A stretch of 64,000 nucleotides of DNA from Clostridium porci (lineage in GTDB: Bacteria; Bacillota; Clostridia; Lachnospirales; Lachnospiraceae), in assembly GCF_009696375.1 (NCBI RefSeq), contig NZ_VUMD01000007.1:169352-233351 (forward strand), given 5' to 3'. The notes under the pieces are model-generated. The model made no database searches, was not told the origin of the DNA, and saw only the letters and a list, made by a program, of their open reading frames with translations. This document shows positions 45,127 to 54,131 of this stretch, piece after piece. Numbering within the stretch: the first letter of the stretch is position 1; each line of letters begins with the position of its first letter. A program made the position numbers and the translations under genes.

Positions 45127-45820
45127 TTTTATATCCTACTCCCCATACCGTTGTAATGATTTTATTCTGTCTGGTGTCTTCCTTCATCTTGCCCCGCAAA
45201 CGCCTGATATGTACCATAACCGTATTATTGGCTTCGTAAACCTTCTCATTCCAGACCTTCTCGAATATCTCGTCCGTACTAAACACCTTACCTGGATTAG
45301 AGGCCAGAAGATACAGGATATCGAACTCAATGGGGGTCAGCTTAATCTCTTCCTCATCCACAATGACCTTATGGTTATCCTTATTGATAACCATTCCCTT
45401 AATGGTAATTTCATTGTTAGCCGTCTGGTGGGAAGCGCTGTTGGGGTTTAGCTGGGTGTAGCGGCGAAGCTGTGACTTAACTCTAGCAGTCAGCTCCAGA
45501 GGATTAAAGGGCTTCACCACATAGTCGTCGGCTCCCGTTCCCAGACCTAATATTTTATCTAGATCCGTAGACTTGGCGCTGAGCATGATAATGGGGATGT
45601 TGTTGCTCTCCCTTATTTTCTTACACATCTCCAAACCATTCATTCCAGGCATCATAATGTCCAGAAGCACCAGATGGATCTCTTCTTTTCCAAGAATTTC
45701 TAGACCCTTAGCTGCATTCTCCGCCTTAAACACCTTATAACCGTCACTGACCAGATAAATCTCGATCAGATCGGCAATCTCTTTCTCATCATCTACAACC
45801 AGAATGTTAATGTCGGGCAT
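45116..45820 (-). CDS. OmpR/PhoB-family response regulator
   Basis: A 234-residue regulator. The receiver domain (1-120) has acidic VVDDEKEIADLIEIYL, the phosphorylated Asp in LVLLDIMMPGMNGLEM near 53, and Lys in YVVKPFNPLELTARV. The winged-helix DNA-binding domain (about 135-234) has LTPIEFDILYLLASNPGKVF. The ATG at 45820 is preceded by GGAGGAGGGG; a TTG one codon earlier is possible. It is the first gene of the five-gene unit and likely regulates it. Confidence 0.96.
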   Translation of the reverse strand: MPDINILVVDDEKEIADLIEIYLVSDGYKVFKAENAAKGLEILGKEEIHLVLLDIMMPGMNGLEMCKKIRESNNIPIIMLSAKSTDLDKILGLGTGADDYVVKPFNPLELTARVKSQLRRYTQLNPNSASHQTANNEITIKGMVINKDNHKVIVDEEEIKLTPIEFDILYLLASNPGKVFSTDEIFEKVWNEKVYEANNTVMVHIRRLRGKMKEDTRQNKIITTVWGVGYKIEK

Positions 45821-45891
45821 CAATTCCCCTCCTCCTATGCTGCTTATATGTCATCTCAGGCCGTTCATGTCCTAACTCCGGCTTCATACCT

Positions 45892-45900
45892 ATTCTAACA
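45892..45900 (-). promoter_or_regulatory. Extended -10 promoter for the two-component/ABC operon
   Basis: TGT followed by TAGAAT on the minus strand, about 70 bases before the response regulator start; the -35 is weak. Confidence 0.4.
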
Positions 45901-46056
45901 CAAGATAACAAGGTTTTCCTTATTTTTTTCTTGAAATATTGTGGGAATTTCTGTTACATCTCCATGGCTTCTGCCTTTTCTGTAAATTTCTCCCTTCTCG
46001 ATCAATGCTGCATCTAAAATTCCGATCCATAAAAGCGTAAGCAAAGCAAAAATCAC
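45895..46056 (-). CDS. Possible small membrane protein, 53 residues
   Basis: A GTG-started frame encoding a hydrophobic N-terminus (MIFALLTLLWIGILDAAL) and a polar tail ending LVILC. No ribosome binding site is visible. It lies between the ppk1 hairpin and the response regulator and overlaps the promoter candidate. The composition looks protein-like, but it may be chance or a gene remnant. Confidence 0.25.
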   Translation of the reverse strand: MIFALLTLLWIGILDAALIEKGEIYRKGRSHGDVTEIPTIFQEKNKENLVILC

Positions 46057-46080
46057 GGCTTTCTGCAGCCCAATAAGCGA

Positions 46081-46128
46081 AGCAGAACACCCCCAGAATG
46101 CCTCTGTGATGTCTGGGGGTATTCTGCT
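46081..46128 (-). terminator. Strong hairpin after ppk1
   Basis: AGCAGAACACCCCCAGA faces TCTGGGGGTATTCTGCT with a single mismatch (17 bp stem), 25 bp past the ppk1 stop. No T run follows on the minus strand. Confidence 0.6.
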
Positions 46129-46152
46129 GCTATGCTGTCCGGCAGCCCTGTA

Positions 46153-48378
46153 TTAATTGCTTCTCTCTATGGGAGTAAATACTCTGGAGCCGGAGGGAGT
46201 CTCCTCCCCTGTATGCGCATTTGCCATCTCTATAGCTTCCCTACAAAACTGCTCCTGGGAATTTACCAGGACCTTACCCCTTTTATCTTCCTTCTCGTAG
46301 GTTCCGTCCGGCTGCAGGATGTGGGCCTTCACATTATCCTCCAGTTCTACCTTCAAAATGTGGATCACCTTATTCTTTAAGCCCTCATCCTCTACTGGGA
46401 ACAGAATCTCCACCCTACGATCCAGATTTCTCGGCATCCAGTCTGCGCTTCCCATATATACCTCAGGGCTGCCGTCATTAAGAAAATAAAAAATCCGGCT
46501 GTGCTCCAGGAAATTTCCTACGATTGAACGAACTTCTATATTCTCGCTTAAGCCCGGCACTCCGGCCCGCAGACAGCAGATTCCCCTTATAATCAGCTCG
46601 ATCCTCACCCCTGCGCAGGAAGCTTCATAAAGGGCTGTGATAATTTCCTTGTCGCAAAGAGAATTCATCTTAGCCATAATGTGGCCCGCTCTGCCTGCCC
46701 TTGCATGGTCTGCCTCCCTTCGGATCATCCGGAGGAACCGGCCTCTGAGCCACAGAGGAGCCACCGACAGCTTATTCCAGCCCAAAGGCTCAGAATAGCC
46801 TGAAAGCATATTGAACACAGCCGTTGCATCTTCTCCAATCTGAGGATCGCAGGTGAACATACCGCAGTCCGTATAAAGCTTTGCTGTAGAGTCATTGTAG
46901 TTGCCTGTCCCCAGATGGACATAGCGCCGGATGCCGTCGTCCTCCATACGCACCACCAGGGTAATCTTGCTGTGGGTCTTAAGTCCCACCAGGCCATAGA
47001 TTACATGGCAGCCCGCCTTCTCTAGCATCTTAGCCCAGTTAATGTTATTCTCTTCATCAAAGCGGGCCTTTAGCTCCACCAAAACCGATACCTGCTTGCC
47101 GTTGTCCGCCGCCTCTGCCAAGGCTGCGATAATCGGAGAATTACCGCTGACACGGTAAAGGGTCTGCTTAATAGCCAGCACCTCAGGATCTCTGGCCGCG
47201 CTGCGGACAAAGTCCACCACCGGATCAAAGGTCTGATATGGATGATGAAGAAAAATATCTCCTTTTCGTATATTCGTAAAAACGTCATCCTCATTCATCA
47301 AGGCCGGTACAGGCTGGGGCCTGTATCCCGGCGCCTTAAAATGTTCAAATCCATCCATTCCATACAGCTTCATAAGAAAGGTCAAATCCAGGGGTCCATT
47401 GATCTCAAATATATCCTGACTGCTTATGGAAAGCTCTCTTTTAAGGATTTTTAAAAGACGCTTATCCACATTATCCTCAATTTCCAGACGGATGGCCTCG
47501 CCCCACTGACGCTTCTTAAGCTGCTTTTTAATCTCCTCCAAAAGATCCACCGCCTCCTCCTCGTCAATGGTAAGATCCGCGTTTCTCATAATGCGGAAGG
47601 GATGAGCCGCAATCACGTCGTAGTTCAAAAACAGCGACGGCATGTTTCGCTCGATTATTTCCTCCAGAAGCAACATTCCACGCTGCTCCTTCCCGTCCTT
47701 ATCCACCTCCCGCGGCAGCTCCACAATTCTGGGAATAACAGAAGGCACCTGAACCATAGCAAACTCCAGCTCTTTATCTTTCCCATCTTTCTTTTGAAGC
47801 AGGGCCGCAATATTCAAGGTTTTATTTCGGATTAAGGGGAAGGGCCTGGAAGAGTCGAAGGCCATGGGAGTAAGCACCGGATACACATTCTTTCTGAAAT
47901 ACTCATCCACAAATTCCGCTTCCTCTTTCGTCAGCTCCTCATGGGCCATAATCACTCGAAGACCATTGTTCTTCAGGGCAGGAATCAGGGATCGGTTGTA
48001 GGTAGAATACTGCATTTCCACCAGCTGGTGGGTTCGCTGGCTGATTTTATCCAGCTGCTCCTGAGGTGTGAGCCCGGCAATGTCAGGCTTTGTGTATTTG
48101 GCGTGAACCATATCCTTTAAGGAAGCCACACGTACCATATAAAATTCATCCAGGTTGGAGGCTGTAATGCTTAAAAATTTCAGACGTTCAAATAGCTGGA
48201 GGCTCTTATCTCTGGCCTCGCTGAGCACCCTGTAATTGAACTCCAGCCAGCTTAGCTCCCGATTTACATAATTCGAAGGCTTCGCGGCAAAATCCGCAGA
48301 AGCCCAAGGCTCCTTGGCATCCCTCCCTTTGGCTGTCTTTGCCTTCACAGCCTGGCTTTTCCCAATCGTTTCTGCCAT
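46153..48378 (-). CDS. ppk1: Polyphosphate kinase 1
   Basis: A 741-residue PPK1. The N-terminal domain shows YVNRELSWLEFNYRVLSEA at about residue 37; the catalytic core has VRVASLKDMVHAKYT, IKQTLYRVSGNSPII, YVHLGTGNYNDSTAK (phosphorylated His) and LEHSRIFYFLNDG. It reversibly makes polyphosphate from ATP. The tail after about 690 is a charged extension. It starts two bases after the ppx stop, so synthesis and degradation enzymes are co-translated. Confidence 0.97.
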   Translation of the reverse strand: MAETIGKSQAVKAKTAKGRDAKEPWASADFAAKPSNYVNRELSWLEFNYRVLSEARDKSLQLFERLKFLSITASNLDEFYMVRVASLKDMVHAKYTKPDIAGLTPQEQLDKISQRTHQLVEMQYSTYNRSLIPALKNNGLRVIMAHEELTKEEAEFVDEYFRKNVYPVLTPMAFDSSRPFPLIRNKTLNIAALLQKKDGKDKELEFAMVQVPSVIPRIVELPREVDKDGKEQRGMLLLEEIIERNMPSLFLNYDVIAAHPFRIMRNADLTIDEEEAVDLLEEIKKQLKKRQWGEAIRLEIEDNVDKRLLKILKRELSISSQDIFEINGPLDLTFLMKLYGMDGFEHFKAPGYRPQPVPALMNEDDVFTNIRKGDIFLHHPYQTFDPVVDFVRSAARDPEVLAIKQTLYRVSGNSPIIAALAEAADNGKQVSVLVELKARFDEENNINWAKMLEKAGCHVIYGLVGLKTHSKITLVVRMEDDGIRRYVHLGTGNYNDSTAKLYTDCGMFTCDPQIGEDATAVFNMLSGYSEPLGWNKLSVAPLWLRGRFLRMIRREADHARAGRAGHIMAKMNSLCDKEIITALYEASCAGVRIELIIRGICCLRAGVPGLSENIEVRSIVGNFLEHSRIFYFLNDGSPEVYMGSADWMPRNLDRRVEILFPVEDEGLKNKVIHILKVELEDNVKAHILQPDGTYEKEDKRGKVLVNSQEQFCREAIEMANAHTGEETPSGSRVFTPIERSN

Positions 48379-48380
48379 GA

Positions 48381-49946
48381 TTACACCTTCCTTTTCTGCC
48401 TTAGTACAGGCCTTACTCCGAATATTTCCTCAAAGAAATCTGCCTTCTGCTCAAAAGACGCAGCCTCTAACGCCATATCGCCCTGATAGCCGGTGGTAAT
48501 TATCAGCTCCTTGTCCCTCACTGCCATCCTGCTGTCCGCCAGCTTTCCCCTATGGCTTCTGTCCATGGAGTTTGCCAGGCGGAGGATAGCTGTAAGCTTT
48601 GCAATCAAAATGGTAATGGAGCTGCGGCTTAGGCCGGAATCGTGATACAGATGAATCTGGGTTTCCAGCTGCACCTTGTCGTAATCAAAATCCCTGATGT
48701 TATAGCGAACTACATTGGCAATCACTTCACGCTCCAGATGGCTTAAGCCTATAATCTCTGTTGACATGATGATATTGTAAGAGCACTCATTGGAATTTTT
48801 AATGCTGATAAATTTACCGCAGGCATGGAGGAGCACTGCAATCTGAAGCATCAGCCGCTCTCTGGAGCCAAGGCCGTGGTATTTGCGCATGCTGTCAAAC
48901 ATATTTAAAGCATATTGTTCCAGCACCTGGGTGTGGCTGGTATGACATTTGTACCTCTTAGCCATATTCCTGGACGCAGCCAGAATGTCATTTTCAAAAT
49001 TGTGGGAGAATTTCACCAGCTTGTTGTCATTCCCGTATTCAGCTGCAATGCCGTCGCAAAGCCGGATTCCGGGAATCCAAAACATCTCTGCGCCGGTCAG
49101 CTCCAGAATCCGCTTGTAGACCACCGCGCCAGGAAGAAGAAGAGACCCATATTCGCTGTTGACGCCGAAGCGTTCCTCTATCTGATCGGTGGTCATCTGG
49201 CAGAGGCGGTCGTAGAACCGTCCCATAGTAGCTGCGTCTATTTTGTCCCCCAAGGCAGCCATATCCATCCGACGGGTCATGTAGAGAATATTCTCCCCAA
49301 TACCAATAAGATGGCTGATCTCCCGCTCCTTCAGATACATCTTCCGAAAGGTAAAAAGCTCCTTATCCACAATCTCCTCAATCTGTTCCCTGCGATCCCT
49401 CACGGTTGCCGGGATCTTAGACAGAAGGCCGCGAATACGCAGCGTTCCCAGAGGCAGGTTCTGAGTTGAAACCAGAGCGTCCTTATCAAAAAGAGACAGC
49501 TGAGCGCTTCCAAAGCCCACATCAATGATAGCCGTTCCCTTCTGGATAATTTTGTTAAACTCAGCTGCCTTGGCTGCTATGGCCTTATAGCTTATAAACC
49601 GCTGCTCCGAGTTGCTGATGATACGCACCTTAATCCCGGTTCTGACCCGTATCTGCTCCAGAATAATCTGCTTATTCTGAGCCTCCCTTATGGCGCTGGT
49701 TGCATAGGCCCTGTAATCCTTTACACGGTAGGCTTTCATAATCTGGACAAATTCCCCCAGCACCCGGCACATTTCCTCTACCAAACCAAAGCTGATTTTA
49801 CCCAGGCTGTAGGTGTCCTTTCCAAGGGCAATCACATGGCGGATATGATCCACGCACCGGATACCGGTTTTATATGATATCTCATATATTCCCAGCTCCA
49901 GCTCAAAGGAACCCACATCAATCGCCGCAAATATCCGAACCGCCAC
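48381..49946 (-). CDS. ppx: Exopolyphosphatase, Ppx/GppA family
   Basis: A 521-residue protein with the actin-like Ppx/GppA domain (AAIDVGSFELELGIYEI at the N-terminus, RAYATSAIREAQNK, AIIDVGFGSAQLSLF) and a C-terminal HD-like domain (LMLQIAVLLHACGKFISIKN). The usual DxGSNS start motif is altered to DVGSFE, so activity toward polyphosphate or pppGpp should be tested. The start is GTG at 49946 behind AAGGAGGAG. Three related hairpins stand directly upstream. Confidence 0.9.
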   Translation of the reverse strand: MAVRIFAAIDVGSFELELGIYEISYKTGIRCVDHIRHVIALGKDTYSLGKISFGLVEEMCRVLGEFVQIMKAYRVKDYRAYATSAIREAQNKQIILEQIRVRTGIKVRIISNSEQRFISYKAIAAKAAEFNKIIQKGTAIIDVGFGSAQLSLFDKDALVSTQNLPLGTLRIRGLLSKIPATVRDRREQIEEIVDKELFTFRKMYLKEREISHLIGIGENILYMTRRMDMAALGDKIDAATMGRFYDRLCQMTTDQIEERFGVNSEYGSLLLPGAVVYKRILELTGAEMFWIPGIRLCDGIAAEYGNDNKLVKFSHNFENDILAASRNMAKRYKCHTSHTQVLEQYALNMFDSMRKYHGLGSRERLMLQIAVLLHACGKFISIKNSNECSYNIIMSTEIIGLSHLEREVIANVVRYNIRDFDYDKVQLETQIHLYHDSGLSRSSITILIAKLTAILRLANSMDRSHRGKLADSRMAVRDKELIITTGYQGDMALEAASFEQKADFFEEIFGVRPVLRQKRKV

Positions 49947-49955
49947 TGCTTCTCC

Positions 49956-50093
49956 TCCTTATGAGCACTTAGCTCCTGTCTTTCAGGAGCTTACGTGCGA
50001 TAGATACCACTTCCACTTAGCAAGGTCTTTCACGCGCTTAGTGGAATGGTTCCTTATGAGCACTTAGCTCCTGTCTTCCAGGAGCTTACGTGC
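49956..50093. repeat. Triplicated hairpin element upstream of ppx
   Basis: Two 43-bp direct repeats (49956-49998 and 50051-50093) differ at one base. Each folds as GCAC, AGCTCCTG / CAGGAGCT, GTGC. Between them lies a third, diverged hairpin TTCCACTTAGC/GCTTAGTGGAA (50011-50046) sharing the CACTTAGC motif. The first repeat touches the ppx ribosome binding site. Confidence 0.85.
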
Positions 50094-50127
50094 TTTGTAA
50101 ATTTACCGTAAAATATAGGCAAGTCCC

Positions 50128-51396
50128 TTACCCTCTGCCACGCAGCCGGGTGATAAACTGGGCTGCCGTCCTCCCTGACAGGCCTCCGTGGCTCAACTCC
50201 CACTTGTTAGCTTCTGCAAGCAGCTCCTCCTCCCTCATATCCAGCTTATACCTCTTAGCCAGCGCCTTCACAATCTGTTCAAACTGATGCTTATCGGGAG
50301 AGCCAAAATAGATCCTCACTCCGAACCTAGAAGCCAGGGAAAGCTTCTCCTGTACTGTATCATTGTTATGAAGCTCATCCTCCAGCTGTCTCTTGTCACT
50401 GAACCTTTCCCGAATCAAGTGTCTCCGGTTGGAGGTTGCGTATATCAGGACATTGTCCGGCCGCCTGCCTAAGCCTCCCTCCAGAATCGCCTTCAGATAT
50501 TTGTATTCCAGCTCATAGTCCTCAAAGGACAAATCATCCATATAGATAATGAACTTATAATTCCGATCCTTAATCTGCTCCAGTACATAGCTTAAGGCTC
50601 TGAACTGGTGCTTATACACCTCAATGATACGCAGCCCTCTTCCATAATATTCATTGAGCGCCGCCTTTACGCTGGAGGACTTACCTGTTCCCGCATCTCC
50701 AAACAAAAGAACATTATTGGCCTCCCTTCCGGCCAAAAAGCTCTCCGTATTCTCTATAAGCTTCTGCTTCTGAAGCTCATAGCCTACTATGTCCTTAAAG
50801 TATACGTGCTCCACATTGGCAACTGGTTCAATGACAACCTTCTGTCCCTGCTCCCTCTCCACGATGCGAAATGCCTTATTAAGGCCAAATTTACCTACCC
50901 CAAACTCCTTGTAAAACTCCACCATGTATCTCTGGAATTCCTCCACATCTGCGGCCTGCTTAAGCTGCACAGCCAGATTCACAATACGGTCCCTGATCCG
51001 TTTATTAAATACCTGACTGTCTGTCTTTGCAGGCCTGAAATCTGCCAGAGTCCTCCAAAGCCCCTCAGGCTGCAGCTTTGTTATATCCGCGTCAAACAAA
51101 GCCTTGAATATTTTGTAATCCTCCTTCGCAAGCTCGTCTAGGGAGCCGTGTGCCGCCCCCATAAGCTCACAGGTGGTTGTATAGGCGTTTTCATGGTTTG
51201 CAAGACAAAAGGACAGAAAGCAGTGCCACAGATTTCCCTCAAAGCCATACTGAACAGCCAGCTCCGTAAGTCTTCCGCCACAGAAGAAGGGATTTGCCTC
51301 CCGCTCCATACGGGCATAGCCCAAAAGACAGGCCAGCTCCTCAAACAGATCCTGGTGCTCCAAATTTCTATAGATAATAAGTTCGCTTATATCCAT
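50128..51396 (-). CDS. AAA+ ATPase, DUF815 family
   Basis: A 422-residue protein. After a helical N-terminal half comes the DUF815 ATPase: VGYELQKQKLIENTESFL, Walker A FGDAGTGKSSSVKAAL near residue 230, Walker B FIIYMDDLSF, and sensor 1 VLIYATSNRRHLIRERF. The function of the family is not settled. It lies 13 bp after pheA and 180 bp before ppx in one leftward run. Confidence 0.92.
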   Translation of the reverse strand: MDISELIIYRNLEHQDLFEELACLLGYARMEREANPFFCGGRLTELAVQYGFEGNLWHCFLSFCLANHENAYTTTCELMGAAHGSLDELAKEDYKIFKALFDADITKLQPEGLWRTLADFRPAKTDSQVFNKRIRDRIVNLAVQLKQAADVEEFQRYMVEFYKEFGVGKFGLNKAFRIVEREQGQKVVIEPVANVEHVYFKDIVGYELQKQKLIENTESFLAGREANNVLLFGDAGTGKSSSVKAALNEYYGRGLRIIEVYKHQFRALSYVLEQIKDRNYKFIIYMDDLSFEDYELEYKYLKAILEGGLGRRPDNVLIYATSNRRHLIRERFSDKRQLEDELHNNDTVQEKLSLASRFGVRIYFGSPDKHQFEQIVKALAKRYKLDMREEELLAEANKWELSHGGLSGRTAAQFITRLRGRG

Positions 51397-51409
51397 TTCT
51401 TTCTGCCTC

Positions 51410-52546
51410 CTAGTAATTTCCCAGAATCCGCATGCTCACTGCCTCCTCTGAAATTCCCGTCAATGCATTCTGGATCGCTTCATCCCTTAAGGATCCCTCC
51501 ACATCCACAAAAAACCGGTATTCCCAGCTGCGGCCCTCAATAGGCCTGGACTCAATCATCACCATATTTACATCATTATAAATGAAATTTCCCAGCATAT
51601 TGTAGAGGGAACCACTTTTATGTAAGCCTTCAAAGCAGATGCTCACCTTACCTGCATCCTTCCGGTACACAGGATCTCTGGCCAGGATAATGAACCTGGT
51701 TACATTGTCCTTGTTATGGTTAATCCCCCTCTTAAGTACCTGAAGGCCGTAAAGCTTTGCGGAAATCTCACTGGCCACTGCCGCATGGGATCTATCCCTC
51801 TCCTCCAAAATCTCCTTTGCGGCTACTGCCGTATTGACCGAGCTAATCTGCCTCCACTCTCTGTGACTGTTCAGATATTCCGAGCTTTGCATCAGCGCCT
51901 GGGGATGAGAGCAAACCTGCCGGATGTCCGAAAGCCTGGCTCCAGGCAGTCCCAAAAGACAATGATTCACTGCCACCTGCGTCTCAGCTACAATATACAG
52001 GTTATGTTTTACCAGGTTATCATAATTATCGCTGACAGCTCCCGCAGAGGAATTTTCAATCGGAAGAACCGCATAGTCAGCCCGTCCCTTCTCAACCTCA
52101 ATAAGAGCGTCCTCGAACAGGGAAACATTGTATACATCCGCCGTCTCTCCAAAATACTGCAGGGCCGCGCAGTGGCTGTAGGCTCCCTCCGCTCCCTGAT
52201 ACACGATTTTCACTCCATCCCGCTTTAGGCTCTCCACCATGGTAAAACCCATATCCAAACACATCCCATGCTCCCCAAGAAGCCGGTACTGATACCTGCG
52301 GCTCATGATCATAAGCTGGGTAAAAAGCTCATAGACTCCCTGACTGTTAAAGGCCCCGTGGGCTTGCGTCCTCACTGCCTCCAGCTTCTGCTTCTCCCGC
52401 TCTCCATCATAAACCGGTTTTCCTGTGGAGATCTTAAACTCAGCCACATCCCTGCACAGAACCATTCTTTCCTCGAACAGCTGCACCAGCCGGGCGTCAA
52501 TTTCGTCCAGCTTATTTCTGATTTCCTGTAAATCCAACTTCTTCAT
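51410..52546 (-). CDS. pheA: Chorismate mutase-prephenate dehydratase (P-protein)
   Basis: A 378-residue bifunctional enzyme. Residues 1-85 are an AroQ chorismate mutase (LQEIRNKLDEIDARLVQLFE, KISTGKPVYDGERE). Residues about 112-290 are prephenate dehydratase (VYQGAEGAYSHCAALQYF, VLPIENSSAGAVSDNYD, CLLGLPGA). Residues 300-378 are the ACT domain with the phenylalanine-site motif ESRPIEGRSWEYRF. It makes phenylpyruvate from chorismate and should be feedback-inhibited by phenylalanine. No other aromatic gene is adjacent. Confidence 0.97.
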   Translation of the reverse strand: MKKLDLQEIRNKLDEIDARLVQLFEERMVLCRDVAEFKISTGKPVYDGEREKQKLEAVRTQAHGAFNSQGVYELFTQLMIMSRRYQYRLLGEHGMCLDMGFTMVESLKRDGVKIVYQGAEGAYSHCAALQYFGETADVYNVSLFEDALIEVEKGRADYAVLPIENSSAGAVSDNYDNLVKHNLYIVAETQVAVNHCLLGLPGARLSDIRQVCSHPQALMQSSEYLNSHREWRQISSVNTAVAAKEILEERDRSHAAVASEISAKLYGLQVLKRGINHNKDNVTRFIILARDPVYRKDAGKVSICFEGLHKSGSLYNMLGNFIYNDVNMVMIESRPIEGRSWEYRFFVDVEGSLRDEAIQNALTGISEEAVSMRILGNY

Positions 52547-52595
52547 TCCTTATGTCTGCTCCATCCTGTACGATTATTCCCGCTGCGCCAAGCCC

Positions 52596-53342
52596 TTATA
52601 AATGCTGCTCCTCCCGCATTTGTCCAAGCATGCCAGCAATCACCTCCCTGGTATAAGCGCCAGGGAACTTTCTCTGTTCCAGCGAAAGCTCCTTTAACAT
52701 AATTGGCTCGCCGTACCGAATAACTACATGGCTGGGCTTCACCAGAGGAAACTGCCGCTCAAAAATCTCCGCTGTCCCTGTAATCGCTACCGGGATAACC
52801 GGGCAGCCGCTTTTCTCCGCAATTTTCAGGCTTCCCTCATGAAAGGTGAGAAGCTCTGTTACATCCTGGCTTTCATTGCGGGTACCCTCAGGAAATATCC
52901 AGATTGAAATGCCGCTTCTGACCTTTTCAATCCCTTCCAAAATGGTCTTAAGGCCCTCCTTAATATCCACTCTGTCCAAAAACAGGCAATTAACCCGCCG
53001 CATCCAGTCTCTGAGAAGCGGAATTTTGAGCATTTCCTTCTTTGCCACAAAGCCTGTAAGCCCAGGCACTGTCACATAGCCCACCAATATATCAAAATAG
53101 CTTCTGTGATTCCCCACATAAAGGACAGCCCGATCAGACGGTATATGCTCCAGCCCCTGAACCTCGTATGTAACACCTGCTAATCTAAGTATCAGCCGGA
53201 ATACCCACTGAACCAGCCGCAGGCTTCTTTTCTGAACGCCTTCAGCGTCCTTTTTTTCTTTTAGCTTAAACACCCCCAGCGCCGGTATGCTAAAAATAAG
53301 GAAAAGCACTACTGTCAGAGCCACGAAAGTAATCCGTATCAT
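52596..53342 (-). CDS. plsC: 1-acyl-sn-glycerol-3-phosphate acyltransferase
   Basis: A 248-residue membrane-associated acyltransferase. An N-terminal hydrophobic helix is followed by the catalytic VGNHRSYFDIL (HX4D) near residue 79 and IWIFPEGTRNES near residue 150. It converts lysophosphatidic acid to phosphatidic acid. AAGGAGA precedes the ATG, and a promoter is at 53442-53470. Likely first gene of the plsC-pheA-DUF815 run. Confidence 0.95.
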   Translation of the reverse strand: MIRITFVALTVVLFLIFSIPALGVFKLKEKKDAEGVQKRSLRLVQWVFRLILRLAGVTYEVQGLEHIPSDRAVLYVGNHRSYFDILVGYVTVPGLTGFVAKKEMLKIPLLRDWMRRVNCLFLDRVDIKEGLKTILEGIEKVRSGISIWIFPEGTRNESQDVTELLTFHEGSLKIAEKSGCPVIPVAITGTAEIFERQFPLVKPSHVVIRYGEPIMLKELSLEQRKFPGAYTREVIAGMLGQMREEQHL

Positions 53343-53441
53343 GTCCTGTCTCCTTTAAAATGTTCATTTAAACATCCATTCTCCCAGCCTGCTCTGGCAT
53401 ACTATAAGCCCTCGCCTCCCAGGAGTCCTCCGTTATCCTTC

Positions 53442-53470
53442 ATTATAATGAAAGAGCGGCGCAAATACAA
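53442..53470 (-). promoter_or_regulatory. Sigma-A promoter of plsC
   Basis: On the minus strand TTGTAT, 17 bases, perfect TATAAT, about 100 bases before plsC. Confidence 0.7.
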
Positions 53471-53493
53471 TACCTTTCATCCAGGTTTTGTAC

Positions 53494-54042
53494 TCAAAGC
53501 CCGCTCCTTTTTTTTGTTAAATATTCAAATAAAAGGCCCGTTCCAAACCACAGGGGTGCAAATTTAAGGCGTATAACGCCTCCTACATTATCCGGACATT
53601 CCGAATAATCCCATGGACAGATACCAATACTGGTAAGCCACATACCGGTAATATACTCCGCAATAAATATCAGAACCATATAAATAAGGCCATGGCGGAT
53701 CATCCGGCTTAAAGCTCCCCTTCTTCCTCCCGGACCTTCAGGAATACCTGGAAGCCCGGTAAGCCATCCATCGATCCGCTGGCTCACGGGCAGAAGAAAT
53801 GCACCCATTCCATAAATAGGGAACATAAGCAGCGAGGTTCTTCCCATCAGTCTCCAGTCTCCTGCCATGATGGAATCTACCGAGGTAAACATAACCTCCA
53901 GACACCACCCCGCAATGCCGCAGCGAAAGAAATGAATCACAAGCTCATTGATGCTGTTTCGATAATTAGTTTCATGTGTTTGCGCTCTCATAACCCTTAG
54001 TATAAGCGCCGCCGCCGCTTTTTTATTCTCTCGTGAAAGCAT
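53494..54042 (-). CDS. CmpB-type putative ABC transporter permease (PF06541)
   Basis: A 182-residue membrane protein with about four helices. The pattern FFRCGIAGWCLEVMFTSV, LMFPIYGMGAFLLPV and YITGMWLTSIGICPWDYSE matches the CmpB-like domain common in Clostridia. It carries no ATPase and its function is unknown. The start is uncertain: ATG at 54042 or ATG at 53991, neither with a strong ribosome binding site. Confidence 0.8.
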   Translation of the reverse strand: MLSRENKKAAAALILRVMRAQTHETNYRNSINELVIHFFRCGIAGWCLEVMFTSVDSIMAGDWRLMGRTSLLMFPIYGMGAFLLPVSQRIDGWLTGLPGIPEGPGGRRGALSRMIRHGLIYMVLIFIAEYITGMWLTSIGICPWDYSECPDNVGGVIRLKFAPLWFGTGLLFEYLTKKRSGL

Positions 54043-54063
54043 TTCCAGAACTTTCCGTAAAAT

Positions 54064-54127
54064 ACCCGGACAAGGCCCAAGCTCTCGGCTTGTGCCTTGC
54101 CTGCCAAGCGCCTCGGGCAGGCCGGGT
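54064..54127 (-). terminator. Branched hairpin after cls
   Basis: On the minus strand ACCCGG/CCGGGT closes a three-way junction holding GCCTGCC/GGCAGGC and AAGGC, AAGC / GCTT, GCCTT hairpins, followed by ATTTTAC. It begins five bases beyond the cls stop and probably acts as terminator. Confidence 0.6.
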
Positions 54128-54131
54128 CATT

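Noticed and set aside
49956..50093. CRISPR array
   Set aside because: Only two full repeats with internal dyad symmetry and a related hairpin as spacer; no cas genes. Best seen as repeated hairpins.
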